A stretch of DNA of 40,291 nucleotides, taken from the IMG/VR virus record IMGVR_UViG_3300009161_000101, positions 1-40,291 of that record. One strand, written 5' to 3'. How positions within the stretch are numbered: the stretch's first letter is position 1; each line of letters starts with the position of its first letter. A program made the position numbers and the translations under genes. Source of the stretch: a virus. Positions 24,900-32,949 of the stretch are shown piece by piece. Below the pieces are notes generated by a model. That model saw only the letters and a program-made list of their open reading frames with translations. It was not told the DNA's origin and ran no database searches.

Positions 24900-26134
24900 A
24901 TACAGAAGCAACAGTAATATCGGCGGTTTGCAAAAACAAAGACATAAGCACTTTGCTTGCAGATAACGTTGACGATTTATTTACTTCGCATAGAGATGTG
25001 TGGGATGGACTAAAGTCATACTATTATAAGTTTAAGGCAGTTCCAGAAATTGGAGTACTGCAAGAAAAATTTAAAGACTTCGATCCAGATATAAATGTTA
25101 AAGCCGAAACTGGATACTACTTAGATAAATTAAAGAATGAATATCTTTCTTCTAGGTTAAAGTCAATTATGTTACAGGGCGGAGCAGCACTTAAAGAAGA
25201 CGCTGCATCTAGAGTTTTATCTGATATGCAAAGTAAACTTGCTGGTCTATCTAGATTTACAAACAACGTAAGAGATTTAGATGTAACAGACCTAGAGTCA
25301 GCAGAGCGACACTTTATGTCTGTAAAAGATAGATCATTAGCAATGGGTGGAAGCCCAGGAATTAAAACTGGATTTCAAGCAATAGACACAGCATACCCAA
25401 CTGGAATGGCACCAGGACATTTAATTGTTGCAATTGGTTGGCCAGGAAAAGGTAAAACATGGTTTACATCGTATCTTGCATGCAAAGCTTGGGAGCAAGG
25501 ATTTAAGCCAATGATTATTTCCCTCGAGATGTCTCCAGAAAATATGCGTGACCGTATTTATACAATGTTAGGTTCTGGATTATTTAAAGCTAGCGATTTA
25601 TCCAAAGGAGATATTAATATAGATGACTTTAAATCATGGGGTCAGAAAAAGTTTGAAGGAAAAAATAGTTTTGTGTTGGTTTCAAACGAGGGAGCAGGAG
25701 ATGTAACACCAGCAACTATTCAGGGTAAGATAGATCAACATAAACCAGACCTAGTTATTTTAGATTATCATCAACTATTTAATGATAACAAAAGAAGCAA
25801 CTCTGAAGTAGAGCGTAATAGAAACGTATCTCGTGAATTTAAATTGCTAGCGGTAACAAATAATATACCAGTTATTGATATTACTGCAGCTACAGCCGAT
25901 GACATTTCTGATCAAGAAAATCCTCCAATGATGAGTCAAGTTGCTTGGTCAAAAGCAATTGAATATGACGCTGATATGGCAATGGCAGTTCATAGACACC
26001 CAGGAACTAATTTATTTGAAATAGTTTCAAGAAAGAATCGTCACGGAACTGAGTTTGCCTTTCATTTAGATTGGGATATTAACAGAGGTATTATCAAAGA
26101 ATTGTACGATTATGTACCAGCACAAACAAATTAA
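24896..26134 (+). CDS. Replicative DNA helicase, DnaB-like
   Basis: 412 residues. Residues 1-120 are a short helical N-terminal domain (EATVISAVCKNKDISTLLAD, then LFTSHRDVWDGLKSYYYKF). The RecA-like motor starts at about 150: Walker A GWPGKGKT (181-188), catalytic Glu in SLEMS (E211), Walker B LVILDYHQ (286-293), and later motifs DITAATADDISDQENPP and SKAIEYDADMAM with AVHRHPG, as in DnaB/gp41 helicases. It unwinds DNA at the fork and works with the primase two genes later. The start is GTG, sharing GTGA with the previous stop. It overlaps the next gene by 23 nt. Confidence 0.93.
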   Translation: MNTEATVISAVCKNKDISTLLADNVDDLFTSHRDVWDGLKSYYYKFKAVPEIGVLQEKFKDFDPDINVKAETGYYLDKLKNEYLSSRLKSIMLQGGAALKEDAASRVLSDMQSKLAGLSRFTNNVRDLDVTDLESAERHFMSVKDRSLAMGGSPGIKTGFQAIDTAYPTGMAPGHLIVAIGWPGKGKTWFTSYLACKAWEQGFKPMIISLEMSPENMRDRIYTMLGSGLFKASDLSKGDINIDDFKSWGQKKFEGKNSFVLVSNEGAGDVTPATIQGKIDQHKPDLVILDYHQLFNDNKRSNSEVERNRNVSREFKLLAVTNNIPVIDITAATADDISDQENPPMMSQVAWSKAIEYDADMAMAVHRHPGTNLFEIVSRKNRHGTEFAFHLDWDINRGIIKELYDYVPAQTN

Positions 26135-26405
26135 AAGATTTAATATAGATGTAGAGTTTAAAGACGACTCAGATATAATTAGGCTCAAACATCAATATGA
26201 AAGTATGCTAACTCATAAAATGAGAGACAAAGGATATTCAAGGGTACTTGACATAGACACCTCATTTTCGGTAGAATTTACTGGTACAACATGGAGATTC
26301 TTAATGACTCTTTATGGTATATATACAGGAAGGCGGAAAGCATGGCAATCAGAGGGAATAACACAGGGCAAGTTAGTTCCACGCAATATGCACCCAGCCA
26401 TATAA
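26112..26405 (+). CDS. Hypothetical protein between helicase and primase (97 aa)
   Basis: 97 residues, overlapping the helicase by 23 nt and the primase by 64 nt. It shows an alpha/beta pattern (FNIDVEFKDDSDIIRLKHQY; SFSVEFTGTTWRFLMTLYGI) and ends with a basic segment (YTGRRKAWQSEGITQGKLVP). Its reading frame is under the 5' end of the primase frame, and the chosen start of the primase (26342) lies inside it, so this is a true overlapping pair. No known function; a replisome accessory is plausible by location. Confidence 0.6.
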   Translation: MYQHKQIKRFNIDVEFKDDSDIIRLKHQYESMLTHKMRDKGYSRVLDIDTSFSVEFTGTTWRFLMTLYGIYTGRRKAWQSEGITQGKLVPRNMHPAI

Positions 26406-27340
26406 AATCTGTTATAAAGGAAATTGGTTTAAGGATAATTAGCGAGTCAAATAATAATTTGGTTTTATACTGTCCATTTCATAACAATACTCATAGCCCT
26501 AGCTTTTACATTAGCGAAGAAAATGGAGCATGGCTTTGCTTTAATCCGTCATGTGGAGAAACTGGAAACATAATTCAATTAGTTAAACGCATTGCAGGTA
26601 AAAATGATTTTGAAGCTATTAGATTAATTACATCAAAAGAGTCACAGGCACTAGATAATTTTGACGAAGCCCTAAGTCAGATGTTTGAAGATAAACCAGA
26701 TTTTGTAGAGTTTGATCAAAAAAAACTTGACGACTTATCTTTAGAATTAACTTTAAATAAACCCGCTAGAGATTATTTTGAGTCTCGTGGAATCAATGAA
26801 CAATCTATGAATTATTTTAAATTAGGATATTCTGAGGCACAAGGCATGGTTATTGTCCCAGTTCATAGTCCAGACGGTACTCCAGTAGGACTAGTAGGCA
26901 GATCAATATCTGAAAAGAAATTTAAAAATAGCACAAACCTTCCTAAGAATAAAACTCTATTTAATATACATAGGGCAAAAAGAATTGGTGATCAAGTTAT
27001 TATTGTTGAATCTAGTTTTGATGCAATAAGAATACATCAATCTGGATTCCCAAATGTTATTGCCACATTGGGCGGACACATATCCACAGATAATTTAAAG
27101 TTATTAAATAGACATTTTAATAAAGTAGTAATAATGACAGACGCAGATCAGGCTGGCAGAGAATTAGGAATATCAATTTCTAGTAAATTAAAAAATAAAG
27201 ACATCTTGTGGGCTTCGTATTCTTATGGTAAGATATATCCTCATGATGCAAAAGATGCAGGAGACATGACTGAGGATGAAATTAAGCTTTGTATTAACAA
27301 CGCTGTTTCTGATATAGAATACAAATCCTGGAGCTTGTGA
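26342..27340 (+). CDS. DNA primase, DnaG-like
   Basis: 332 residues from ATG 26342 (GGCGGAAAG upstream); an upstream in-frame start at 26291 lies deeper within the previous gene. Zinc-binding domain: C44, H47, C66, C71 (LYCPFHNNTHS; LCFNPSCGET), as in CHC2 fingers. TOPRIM domain: E223 in VIIVESSFDAI and D267/D269 in VVIMTDADQAGRE. There is a GLVGRSIS segment before TOPRIM typical of the DnaG core. Synthesises RNA primers on the lagging strand. No helicase domain is fused, matching the separate DnaB-like gene. Its stop (27338) is at the start of the next promoter. Confidence 0.92.
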   Translation: MAIRGNNTGQVSSTQYAPSHIKSVIKEIGLRIISESNNNLVLYCPFHNNTHSPSFYISEENGAWLCFNPSCGETGNIIQLVKRIAGKNDFEAIRLITSKESQALDNFDEALSQMFEDKPDFVEFDQKKLDDLSLELTLNKPARDYFESRGINEQSMNYFKLGYSEAQGMVIVPVHSPDGTPVGLVGRSISEKKFKNSTNLPKNKTLFNIHRAKRIGDQVIIVESSFDAIRIHQSGFPNVIATLGGHISTDNLKLLNRHFNKVVIMTDADQAGRELGISISSKLKNKDILWASYSYGKIYPHDAKDAGDMTEDEIKLCINNAVSDIEYKSWSL

Positions 27341-27346
27341 TATAAT
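27336..27346 (+). promoter_or_regulatory. Extended -10 promoter for the SSB gene
   Basis: TGTGA then perfect TATAAT (27341-27346); TG at 27338-27339 gives the extended -10. The -35 (AATACA, 27318-27323, 17-nt spacer) is weak. Expected start near 27353. The leader to the ATG at 27396 is about 43 nt and contains a small hairpin GATGG (27356-27360) / CCATC (27368-27372). Confidence 0.65.
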
Positions 27347-27395
27347 ACAGTTACAGATGGATTTATACCATCAACTATAGAAAAGAGGAAATAAA

Positions 27396-28061
27396 ATGGG
27401 TCTAGTAAAAGGACTAAAAGATTTAAATAAGGTAATGGATAAACCGCAATCATCTGGCGGAGATAGCTCAAGAGCACGTTGGGTTAAATTGGATGACGCA
27501 GAAAGTGTTAAAATTAGATTTCTTCAGGAATTAGATCCTGACTCTCCCCACTATAATGAAAAAAATAGTTTGGGATTTATTGCAGTAGAACACACGAACC
27601 CAAAAGACTATAAGCGCAAAGCTTTATGTACAATTGACGATCAAGGAAAATGTTGGGGATGTGAACAACATCGTAAAGATTACAAAGCAGGATGGAAAGG
27701 CCGTTCTCGCCTATACATCAATGTTCTTGTAGATGATGGTAAAGAAGATCCATATGTTGCCATCTTGTCTCAGGGTAGTAGCGGAAAGACTATTACTCCT
27801 ACATTAATTGAATATGCTGGCGAAATGGGTAGCATATCAAATTTAGTGTGGCGCATTAAGCGTACAGGCACAAAGACAGACACCAGTTATACATCAATCC
27901 CTCTTGCCAAAGATGAAAAACCATTTGATTCATCTGGACTGGAATTGTATGAATTGGAAAAGGTTGCAGTTCGTGACCTACCCTATACAGAGCAAGAAGC
28001 CTTCTTTAATGGTGAAGGTGGAGAAGAGCCATCAAACGCAACAGGTAGCGTAGAGTGGTAA
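27396..28061 (+). CDS. Single-stranded-DNA-binding protein, gp32/zinc type
   Basis: 221 residues, preceded by AGAGGAAA. A core beta domain (ARWVKLDDAESVKIRFLQEL) includes a zinc-binding segment with C78, C86, C89 and H92 (ALCTIDDQGKCWGCEQH), as in phage gp32-like and related SSB proteins, followed by LYINVLVDDGKEDPYVAILS. The C-terminus is acidic with a terminal aromatic (FNGEGGEEPS, then NATGSVEW), as in the partner-binding tails of SSBs. Abundant protein at the fork that protects template DNA. It has its own promoter and terminator, and codons that are richer in preferred CGT/CGC than its neighbours, fitting high expression. The 'gp32-like' label is from pattern, not search. Confidence 0.75.
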   Translation: MGLVKGLKDLNKVMDKPQSSGGDSSRARWVKLDDAESVKIRFLQELDPDSPHYNEKNSLGFIAVEHTNPKDYKRKALCTIDDQGKCWGCEQHRKDYKAGWKGRSRLYINVLVDDGKEDPYVAILSQGSSGKTITPTLIEYAGEMGSISNLVWRIKRTGTKTDTSYTSIPLAKDEKPFDSSGLELYELEKVAVRDLPYTEQEAFFNGEGGEEPSNATGSVEW

Positions 28062-28074
28062 ATTAAATAGACTC

Positions 28075-28104
28075 AGGGGTGGCTATTGCCACCCCTAGTT
28101 TTAT
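28075..28104 (+). terminator. Intrinsic terminator after the SSB gene
   Basis: 9-bp perfect stem AGGGGTGGC (28075-28083) / GCCACCCCT (28088-28096) with 4-nt loop TATT, followed by AGTTTTATTT. It insulates the SSB unit. The right arm overlaps the -35 of the next promoter. Confidence 0.92.
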
Positions 28105-28114
28105 TTAGTAGAAT
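28086..28114 (+). promoter_or_regulatory. Promoter overlapping the terminator, leaderless start at 28121
   Basis: TTGCCA (28086-28091), 17-nt spacer, TAGAAT (28109-28114). The -35 lies in the loop and right arm of the SSB terminator. The ATG at 28121 is 7 nt after the -10 end, so the transcript should be leaderless, and no Shine-Dalgarno is present before it. Confidence 0.68.
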
Positions 28115-28120
28115 CCATAT

Positions 28121-28327
28121 ATGATAACTTATGAGATACCAGATCCATTTGCCACTTTTGTAAGAAATAGAAACATAAACTGTGTTGGTTCAACATATGA
28201 TTATTTTTCTAAAGAGTGGAGTTTTAAATGCTCAACATGTTCAGAATTTATGTTTGCTCCAAGTAAAAAAACAATAATAAAAACCAGACTTTATCACACA
28301 AGAAATATTTGCTTAGGCGGTTACTAA
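28121..28327 (+). CDS. Small cysteine-containing protein (68 aa)
   Basis: 68 residues. Cysteines at C21 (NINCVGSTY), C37 and C40 (FKCSTCSEF) and C64 (RNICLGGY) could form a zinc site, C-x15-C-x2-C-x23-C. No further motif. Read from a leaderless promoter and overlapping the polymerase start (TAATG), which suggests it is the first gene of the polymerase operon and may set the translation level of the large polymerase. Confidence 0.6.
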   Translation: MITYEIPDPFATFVRNRNINCVGSTYDYFSKEWSFKCSTCSEFMFAPSKKTIIKTRLYHTRNICLGGY

Positions 28328-31300
28328 TGAGTTTTACACACCTACACGTTCACAGTTATTACTCTTTAATGGATGGACTTAATTCTCCAAAAGAGTTATG
28401 CCAAGCGGCATTAGATGCTGGACAAACAGCTATTGCTATTACAGACCATGGCACACTATCATCACACCGTGAAATGCAAATTGCTGCAAAAGAATTAGGC
28501 ATTAAGCCAATTCTTGGAGTAGAAGCCTACATATCCCCAACGGATAGATTCGATAGGTCATCTAAAACAGATAAAAGTATTCAAGCCTATAATCATATTA
28601 TTTTATTAGCAAAAAACCAAAATGGATTAAAGAATATTAATAGTTTGCAAGAAATTGCATGGAACGAAGGCTTCTATCACAAGCCACGTATTGATATGGA
28701 GATTTTAAAAGAATATGCAAAAGATATTATTGTTCTTTCTGGATGCCTTAATGGACTTATTAGTAAGTGTATTGAAAAGGGAGAATTTGAGGAAGCGAAA
28801 ATTATTCTTAAAGATTTTAAGAAAACTTTTGGCGAAGATTTTTACATTGAAGTTCAATCTCATAACCCCAAAGAAATAAATGAAAACTTATTAAAGCTAG
28901 CAGATGAACTAGGAATTAAACCAGTTGCAACTGGAGATGCTCATTTTGCCAAAGGCGAAGATAAAATTTTAGAAGAAGCCATGCTAATTCTATCTACCTC
29001 ACCCAAGTCTGATAAAGAAGCAGATTTTGAAATGTCTAGAAACATGAATAACATGTTAGATAGATTTAATTATCTTTATCCTGACCGTAGAATTTCATTC
29101 CAAGACTATAATTTATTTATACAGTCCAGATCAGAAATTGAATCTGATTTTAATAAGGCTGGAATTCAACGAATAGACATTTATGAAAATACCACGGAGA
29201 TAGCAGAAAAAATTGGAGAATACGATTTTAACAGGGGTTTAGACCTGCTCCCTATCCCAAAGACCAACGCCGACCAAAAGCTGTCTGATATGGCCTTTGA
29301 AGGCCTAGAAAGGCTACGCCTGAGAGAGAGCTGGCTGGGAAATGACGTATATGACCAAAGGCTTATAGAAGAGCTTGAGATTATTAAAGATAAAAATTTT
29401 GCCTCCTATTTCTTAGTTGTTGCAGATATGATTAATTGGGCTAAAGAAAATGGTATTATGGTTGGGCCTGGACGTGGCTCTGCTGCAGGATCTTTAGTTT
29501 GTTATGCATTAGGAATTACCGATGTAGACCCAATAGAATATGACCTATTGTTTTTCCGATTCATTAATCCAGAGCGAAATGACTTCCCAGATATCGACAC
29601 AGATTTTGAAGACCGTCGCCGTAAAGAGGTTAAGGATTATCTTAAGAAAAAATTTAAACACGTAGCATCAATTTCTACATATACATATTTTAAAGACAAA
29701 GGCGTTATTAGAGACGCAGCCCGTGTATTTATGGTTCCACTACAAGACGTAAATCGTGCACTAAAATCAATTGATACTTTTGAAGACTATATGGAATCTC
29801 CAAACACTAAAGAATTTAGAATGAAGTATCCAGAAGTGACATGGCTAGCAGAAAGACTGCGTGGCAAAATTAGAAGCGTTGGTGTTCATGCTGCTGGTGT
29901 TGTTGTTGCTAAAGATGACCTTAGAAATTTTGCACCGATAGAATCAAGGGCAGACGCACAAGATCAAGTTTCTGGACGCATACCAGTAGTTGCATACGAC
30001 ATGGATACGGTTGCAGATATCGGGCTAATTAAACTAGACGCATTAGGGCTAAAAACACTTTCCGTTATTTCAGACACGATAAAAGCTATTAAAGAAAGAC
30101 ACAACAAGGATATATTTTTATCAAGTTTATCCATGGACGATAAAGAAGTTTATAAGGTGCTAAGCGAGGGATACACAAAAGGAGTGTTCCAGGCAGAAGC
30201 AACCCCTTACACAAATCTATTAATTAAAATGGGTGTTGATAAATTTGAAGATCTTGCTGCTTCAAACGCCCTAGTACGCCCAGGAGCAATGAATACCGTA
30301 GGAGCCTCCTATATTAAACGAAAACATGGAGAAGAAGCGGTATCGTATGTTCATGAAATTATGAAACCTTTTACCGAGAATACATATGGTGTTATCATAT
30401 ATCAGGAGCAGGTCATGCAGGCCTGCGTACACTTAGGTGGTATGTCTTGGTCAGAGGCTGATAAAGTCCGCAAGATTATCGGAAAGAAAAAGGATGCAAA
30501 AGAATTCGACCAATTCAAGGATCAGTTTATTGCTGGGGCTTCAAAACACATTTCTGAGAAAAAGGCCCAGTCTTTATGGAGTGACTTTGAGGCTCATGCT
30601 GGCTACTCTTTTAATCGTAGTCATGCTGTTGCTTATTCCATGCTTAGTTATTATACGGCTTGGCTTAAAAAGTATTACCCTCTTGAATTTATTTTTTCAA
30701 TTCTTAAAAACGAAAATGATAAAGACAAAAGAACAGAATATTTAATTGAGGCTAAAAGATTAAACCTTAAAGTATTGCTGCCTCACATTAATGAATCTGA
30801 ACTTTATTTTTCATTAAAGGAAAACGCAATTCAATTTGGATTAGCTGAAGTTAAATTTATTTCAGATAGCATTGCAAATAAAATTATAGAAAGAAGGCCT
30901 TATGCCAATTATTCCGATTTCGTACAAAAAGCCTCTACGAAAGGTAGTGGGATTAACAGTAGGGCTGTATCTGCTCTTAATGCTATTGGCGGTTCTGCTT
31001 TCGAGGACAATCTCAGAGACGGTAAGGAAAAAGAAAACTACTACGAATACTTAGGAATTCCTACATTTAATTTAGAATCTATCCCACCTAGAATTAAGGC
31101 ACAAGCAAAACCAATTGAAGAGTTTGATGACTTAGGCTCTTTCCCAATGTTTGGTATGGTTAAAAGTATTAAAAGAGGAACTGGCTGGGCAAGAGTTGAG
31201 CTAGTAGATGAAACTGGATCTATAGGTTTATTTCATAATGAGCAAACTCAAATAGAGACTGGGCAAATGTATTTTATTCTTGTTGGAGATAATAGAATAG

Positions 31301-31608
31301 CTAGATATATTAAAATAAATGACATGGACCCAAACGGATCAGACCTTTTTGTAGATTATCTATATAGAAAAGAATATGACATGGAAGATGACGAGCAAAT
31401 AGTTATTAACTTTAGTCCATATAAAACTAAAGCTGGAAAAACAATGGCCCACATAGTCATGTCAGATAAAAATAAACAATTAACTAGAGCAATTGCATTC
31501 CCAACAATGTATACAAAAGTTTTATCAAGAATGCGTGAAGGAATGAAAAGCAAACCCGTTCTGTCAAAACTAGAAGATGGAACCCTAATGATAAAGGAAA
31601 TAAAATGA
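28327..31608 (+). CDS. dnaE: DNA polymerase III alpha subunit (DnaE-like)
   Basis: 1093 residues from ATG 28327 (TAATG with the previous gene; an upstream TTG at 28309 is inside that gene). PHP domain at the front: HLHVHS (5-10) and TDHG (39-42) with GVEAYI and TGDAHF further on, keeping the metal-binding residues, so a PHP proofreading exonuclease as known for mycobacterial DnaE1 is possible. Polymerase core: GPGRGSAAGS, the DIDTD motif (422-426) and the third catalytic Asp (D571, IKLDALG). Helix-hairpin-helix (ALNAIGGSAF) and an OB-fold (FPMFGMVKSIKRGTGWARVE) follow. Slightly shorter than E. coli DnaE (1160). No epsilon subunit or sliding clamp lies in the window, so it likely uses the host clamp. 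Confidence 0.95.
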   Translation: MSFTHLHVHSYYSLMDGLNSPKELCQAALDAGQTAIAITDHGTLSSHREMQIAAKELGIKPILGVEAYISPTDRFDRSSKTDKSIQAYNHIILLAKNQNGLKNINSLQEIAWNEGFYHKPRIDMEILKEYAKDIIVLSGCLNGLISKCIEKGEFEEAKIILKDFKKTFGEDFYIEVQSHNPKEINENLLKLADELGIKPVATGDAHFAKGEDKILEEAMLILSTSPKSDKEADFEMSRNMNNMLDRFNYLYPDRRISFQDYNLFIQSRSEIESDFNKAGIQRIDIYENTTEIAEKIGEYDFNRGLDLLPIPKTNADQKLSDMAFEGLERLRLRESWLGNDVYDQRLIEELEIIKDKNFASYFLVVADMINWAKENGIMVGPGRGSAAGSLVCYALGITDVDPIEYDLLFFRFINPERNDFPDIDTDFEDRRRKEVKDYLKKKFKHVASISTYTYFKDKGVIRDAARVFMVPLQDVNRALKSIDTFEDYMESPNTKEFRMKYPEVTWLAERLRGKIRSVGVHAAGVVVAKDDLRNFAPIESRADAQDQVSGRIPVVAYDMDTVADIGLIKLDALGLKTLSVISDTIKAIKERHNKDIFLSSLSMDDKEVYKVLSEGYTKGVFQAEATPYTNLLIKMGVDKFEDLAASNALVRPGAMNTVGASYIKRKHGEEAVSYVHEIMKPFTENTYGVIIYQEQVMQACVHLGGMSWSEADKVRKIIGKKKDAKEFDQFKDQFIAGASKHISEKKAQSLWSDFEAHAGYSFNRSHAVAYSMLSYYTAWLKKYYPLEFIFSILKNENDKDKRTEYLIEAKRLNLKVLLPHINESELYFSLKENAIQFGLAEVKFISDSIANKIIERRPYANYSDFVQKASTKGSGINSRAVSALNAIGGSAFEDNLRDGKEKENYYEYLGIPTFNLESIPPRIKAQAKPIEEFDDLGSFPMFGMVKSIKRGTGWARVELVDETGSIGLFHNEQTQIETGQMYFILVGDNRIARYIKINDMDPNGSDLFVDYLYRKEYDMEDDEQIVINFSPYKTKAGKTMAHIVMSDKNKQLTRAIAFPTMYTKVLSRMREGMKSKPVLSKLEDGTLMIKEIK

Positions 31609-31844
31609 CACAGGCCCCAGATGAAATATTTAAATCCATGAATATTACAAAAATTTTATTAGCTATTTTAGAAAATCAAAAAGTTATTAATGTACCAATT
31701 GATATTTTTATTAATGCTGGTGTTGAAGAAAAAGGTTTAAATGTTGAATATAATGAAGAGACAAAAGAATTTGTATTTCAATTAAAGGAGAAAATTGAAC
31801 AACCAGATGATAATCAGGATGTTGATGCAGAATCAAATACCTAA
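31605..31844 (+). CDS. Hypothetical protein (79 aa) after the polymerase
   Basis: 79 residues, ATGA overlap with the polymerase. The first helix (FKSMNITKILLAILENQKVI) is followed by strands (VPIDIFINAGVEEKGLNVEY; EFVFQLKEKI) and an acidic tail (QPDDNQDVDAESNT). I recognise no family. Coupling to the polymerase suggests a small accessory protein. Confidence 0.6.
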   Translation: MTQAPDEIFKSMNITKILLAILENQKVINVPIDIFINAGVEEKGLNVEYNEETKEFVFQLKEKIEQPDDNQDVDAESNT

Positions 31845-31932
31845 AACCAAAGCCCCTATTTTAAATAAAAGATCAAAAGACTTTAATTATAATGACACAG
31901 AGCCTGATTTTAATGCTATAATGAGCATATAG
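31825..31932 (+). CDS. Possible micro-protein (35 aa) before recA
   Basis: An open frame from ATG 31825 (or 31819) to TAG 31930 fills most of the gap between the 79-aa gene and recA. Product: MQNQIPKTKAPILNKRSKDF, then YNDTEPDFNAIMSI. It overlaps the previous gene in another frame. The only ribosome-site candidate is a weak ATCAGG, and the recA promoter lies in its 3' end, so it may not be expressed. Reported because the frame is uninterrupted in an otherwise empty stretch. Confidence 0.3.
   Translation: MQNQIPKTKAPILNKRSKDFNYNDTEPDFNAIMSI
31914..31922 (+). promoter_or_regulatory. Extended -10 promoter for recA
   Basis: TGC plus perfect TATAAT (31917-31922), the same TGCTATAAT as at 21518. 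The -35 is weak (ATGACA at 31892 with 19-nt spacing, or GACACA at 17). A second TATAAT (31888-31893) lies upstream. Expected start near 31929 leaves a leader of about 16 nt with AGAGAAAG before the ATG at 31945. Confidence 0.55.
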
Positions 31933-31944
31933 AGAAAGAAAACA

Positions 31945-32949
31945 ATGACAATTTTAATAGATGACGTATTAGCAAAACTAGATCCAAAAACAAGAGCAAG
32001 AGTCCAATCAGCACAAAATATCAAAGTTGAAAAGCAGGCTACGCCAAGCATAGGATTAAATTTATCTTTAAAAGGTGGCCTTGGATACGGTAGGCAAGTT
32101 TTGGTTTGGGGAAATAAATCTGCTGGTAAATCATCTTTTTGTTTACAAATGATTGCAATTGCACAAAAAGAAGGCAAGACGTGTGCTTGGATTGACGCAG
32201 AAGCATCATATGACCAATCTTGGGCAGAACAATTAGGCGTAGACTCATCAAAGTTAATTTATTCTTCAGCTAAAACAGTTAACGATATGGTTGATGTTGC
32301 AACTAAACTTATGGACGCAGGTGTAGATTTAATTGTAGTAGATTCAATATCTGCTTTATTGCCAGCAATTTATTTTGAAAAAGATGGAAATGAAATGAAA
32401 GATCTGCAAGACACTAAGCAGATAGGCGCAGAAGCAAAAGATATGACACACGCAGTTAAAATGTTAAATTATGCAAACAAAAACACACTACTTGTTCTTA
32501 TATCACAACAAAGAAATCAATTTGGATCTATGCATGCTAGCCATATCCCAACAGGAGGCATGGCAGTAAAATTCTTTTCTTCTACAGTAATTAAGCTATG
32601 GTCATCTGAAGCTGAGGCAAATGCAATTAAAGCTGGCGTTAAAGTTGGAGATAAAATTATTGAACAAAGAGTTGGAAGACCAGTTAACTGGATTATTGAT
32701 TACAACAAGCTTGGCCCACCTAATCTTTCAGGACAGTACGATTTTTACTACCAAGGAGAAACTCTTGGTGTAGATGGTGTTGGAGAAACATTAGACGTTG
32801 CTGAGATGGTTGGAATCGTTGAAAAGGGTGGAGCTTGGTATACGGTTAATGGAGAAAGACTTCAAGGTCGTGCAAAAGCTGTGCAGTATTTAAAGGATAA
32901 TCCAAAAGTTGTTGAAAGTCTTAAGAAAGGCATAGATGCTAAAATTTAA
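31945..32949 (+). CDS. recA: RecA-like recombinase
   Basis: 334 residues. Walker A GNKSAGKSS (56-64), catalytic Glu in WIDAEASYD (E86), Walker B LIVVDSISAL (129-138) and loop L2 region SQQRNQFG (187-194), then TGGMAVKFF as in RecA TTGG-ALKF. Catalyses strand exchange for recombination-dependent replication and repair. The overall length matches bacterial RecA (about 350) with a short N-terminus. It is the first gene of a recombination operon ending in the RuvC-like resolvase. It overlaps the oxygenase gene by 14 nt. Confidence 0.92.
   Translation: MTILIDDVLAKLDPKTRARVQSAQNIKVEKQATPSIGLNLSLKGGLGYGRQVLVWGNKSAGKSSFCLQMIAIAQKEGKTCAWIDAEASYDQSWAEQLGVDSSKLIYSSAKTVNDMVDVATKLMDAGVDLIVVDSISALLPAIYFEKDGNEMKDLQDTKQIGAEAKDMTHAVKMLNYANKNTLLVLISQQRNQFGSMHASHIPTGGMAVKFFSSTVIKLWSSEAEANAIKAGVKVGDKIIEQRVGRPVNWIIDYNKLGPPNLSGQYDFYYQGETLGVDGVGETLDVAEMVGIVEKGGAWYTVNGERLQGRAKAVQYLKDNPKVVESLKKGIDAKI

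Noticed and set aside
28309-28326. Upstream TTG start for DNA polymerase
   Set aside because: It is inside the preceding gene; the TAATG at 28325-28329 is the same coupling seen for many gene pairs here.
30437-30745. 102-residue open frame within the polymerase gene
   Set aside because: Alternative frame of the DnaE catalytic region; no start signal and no conserved pattern.
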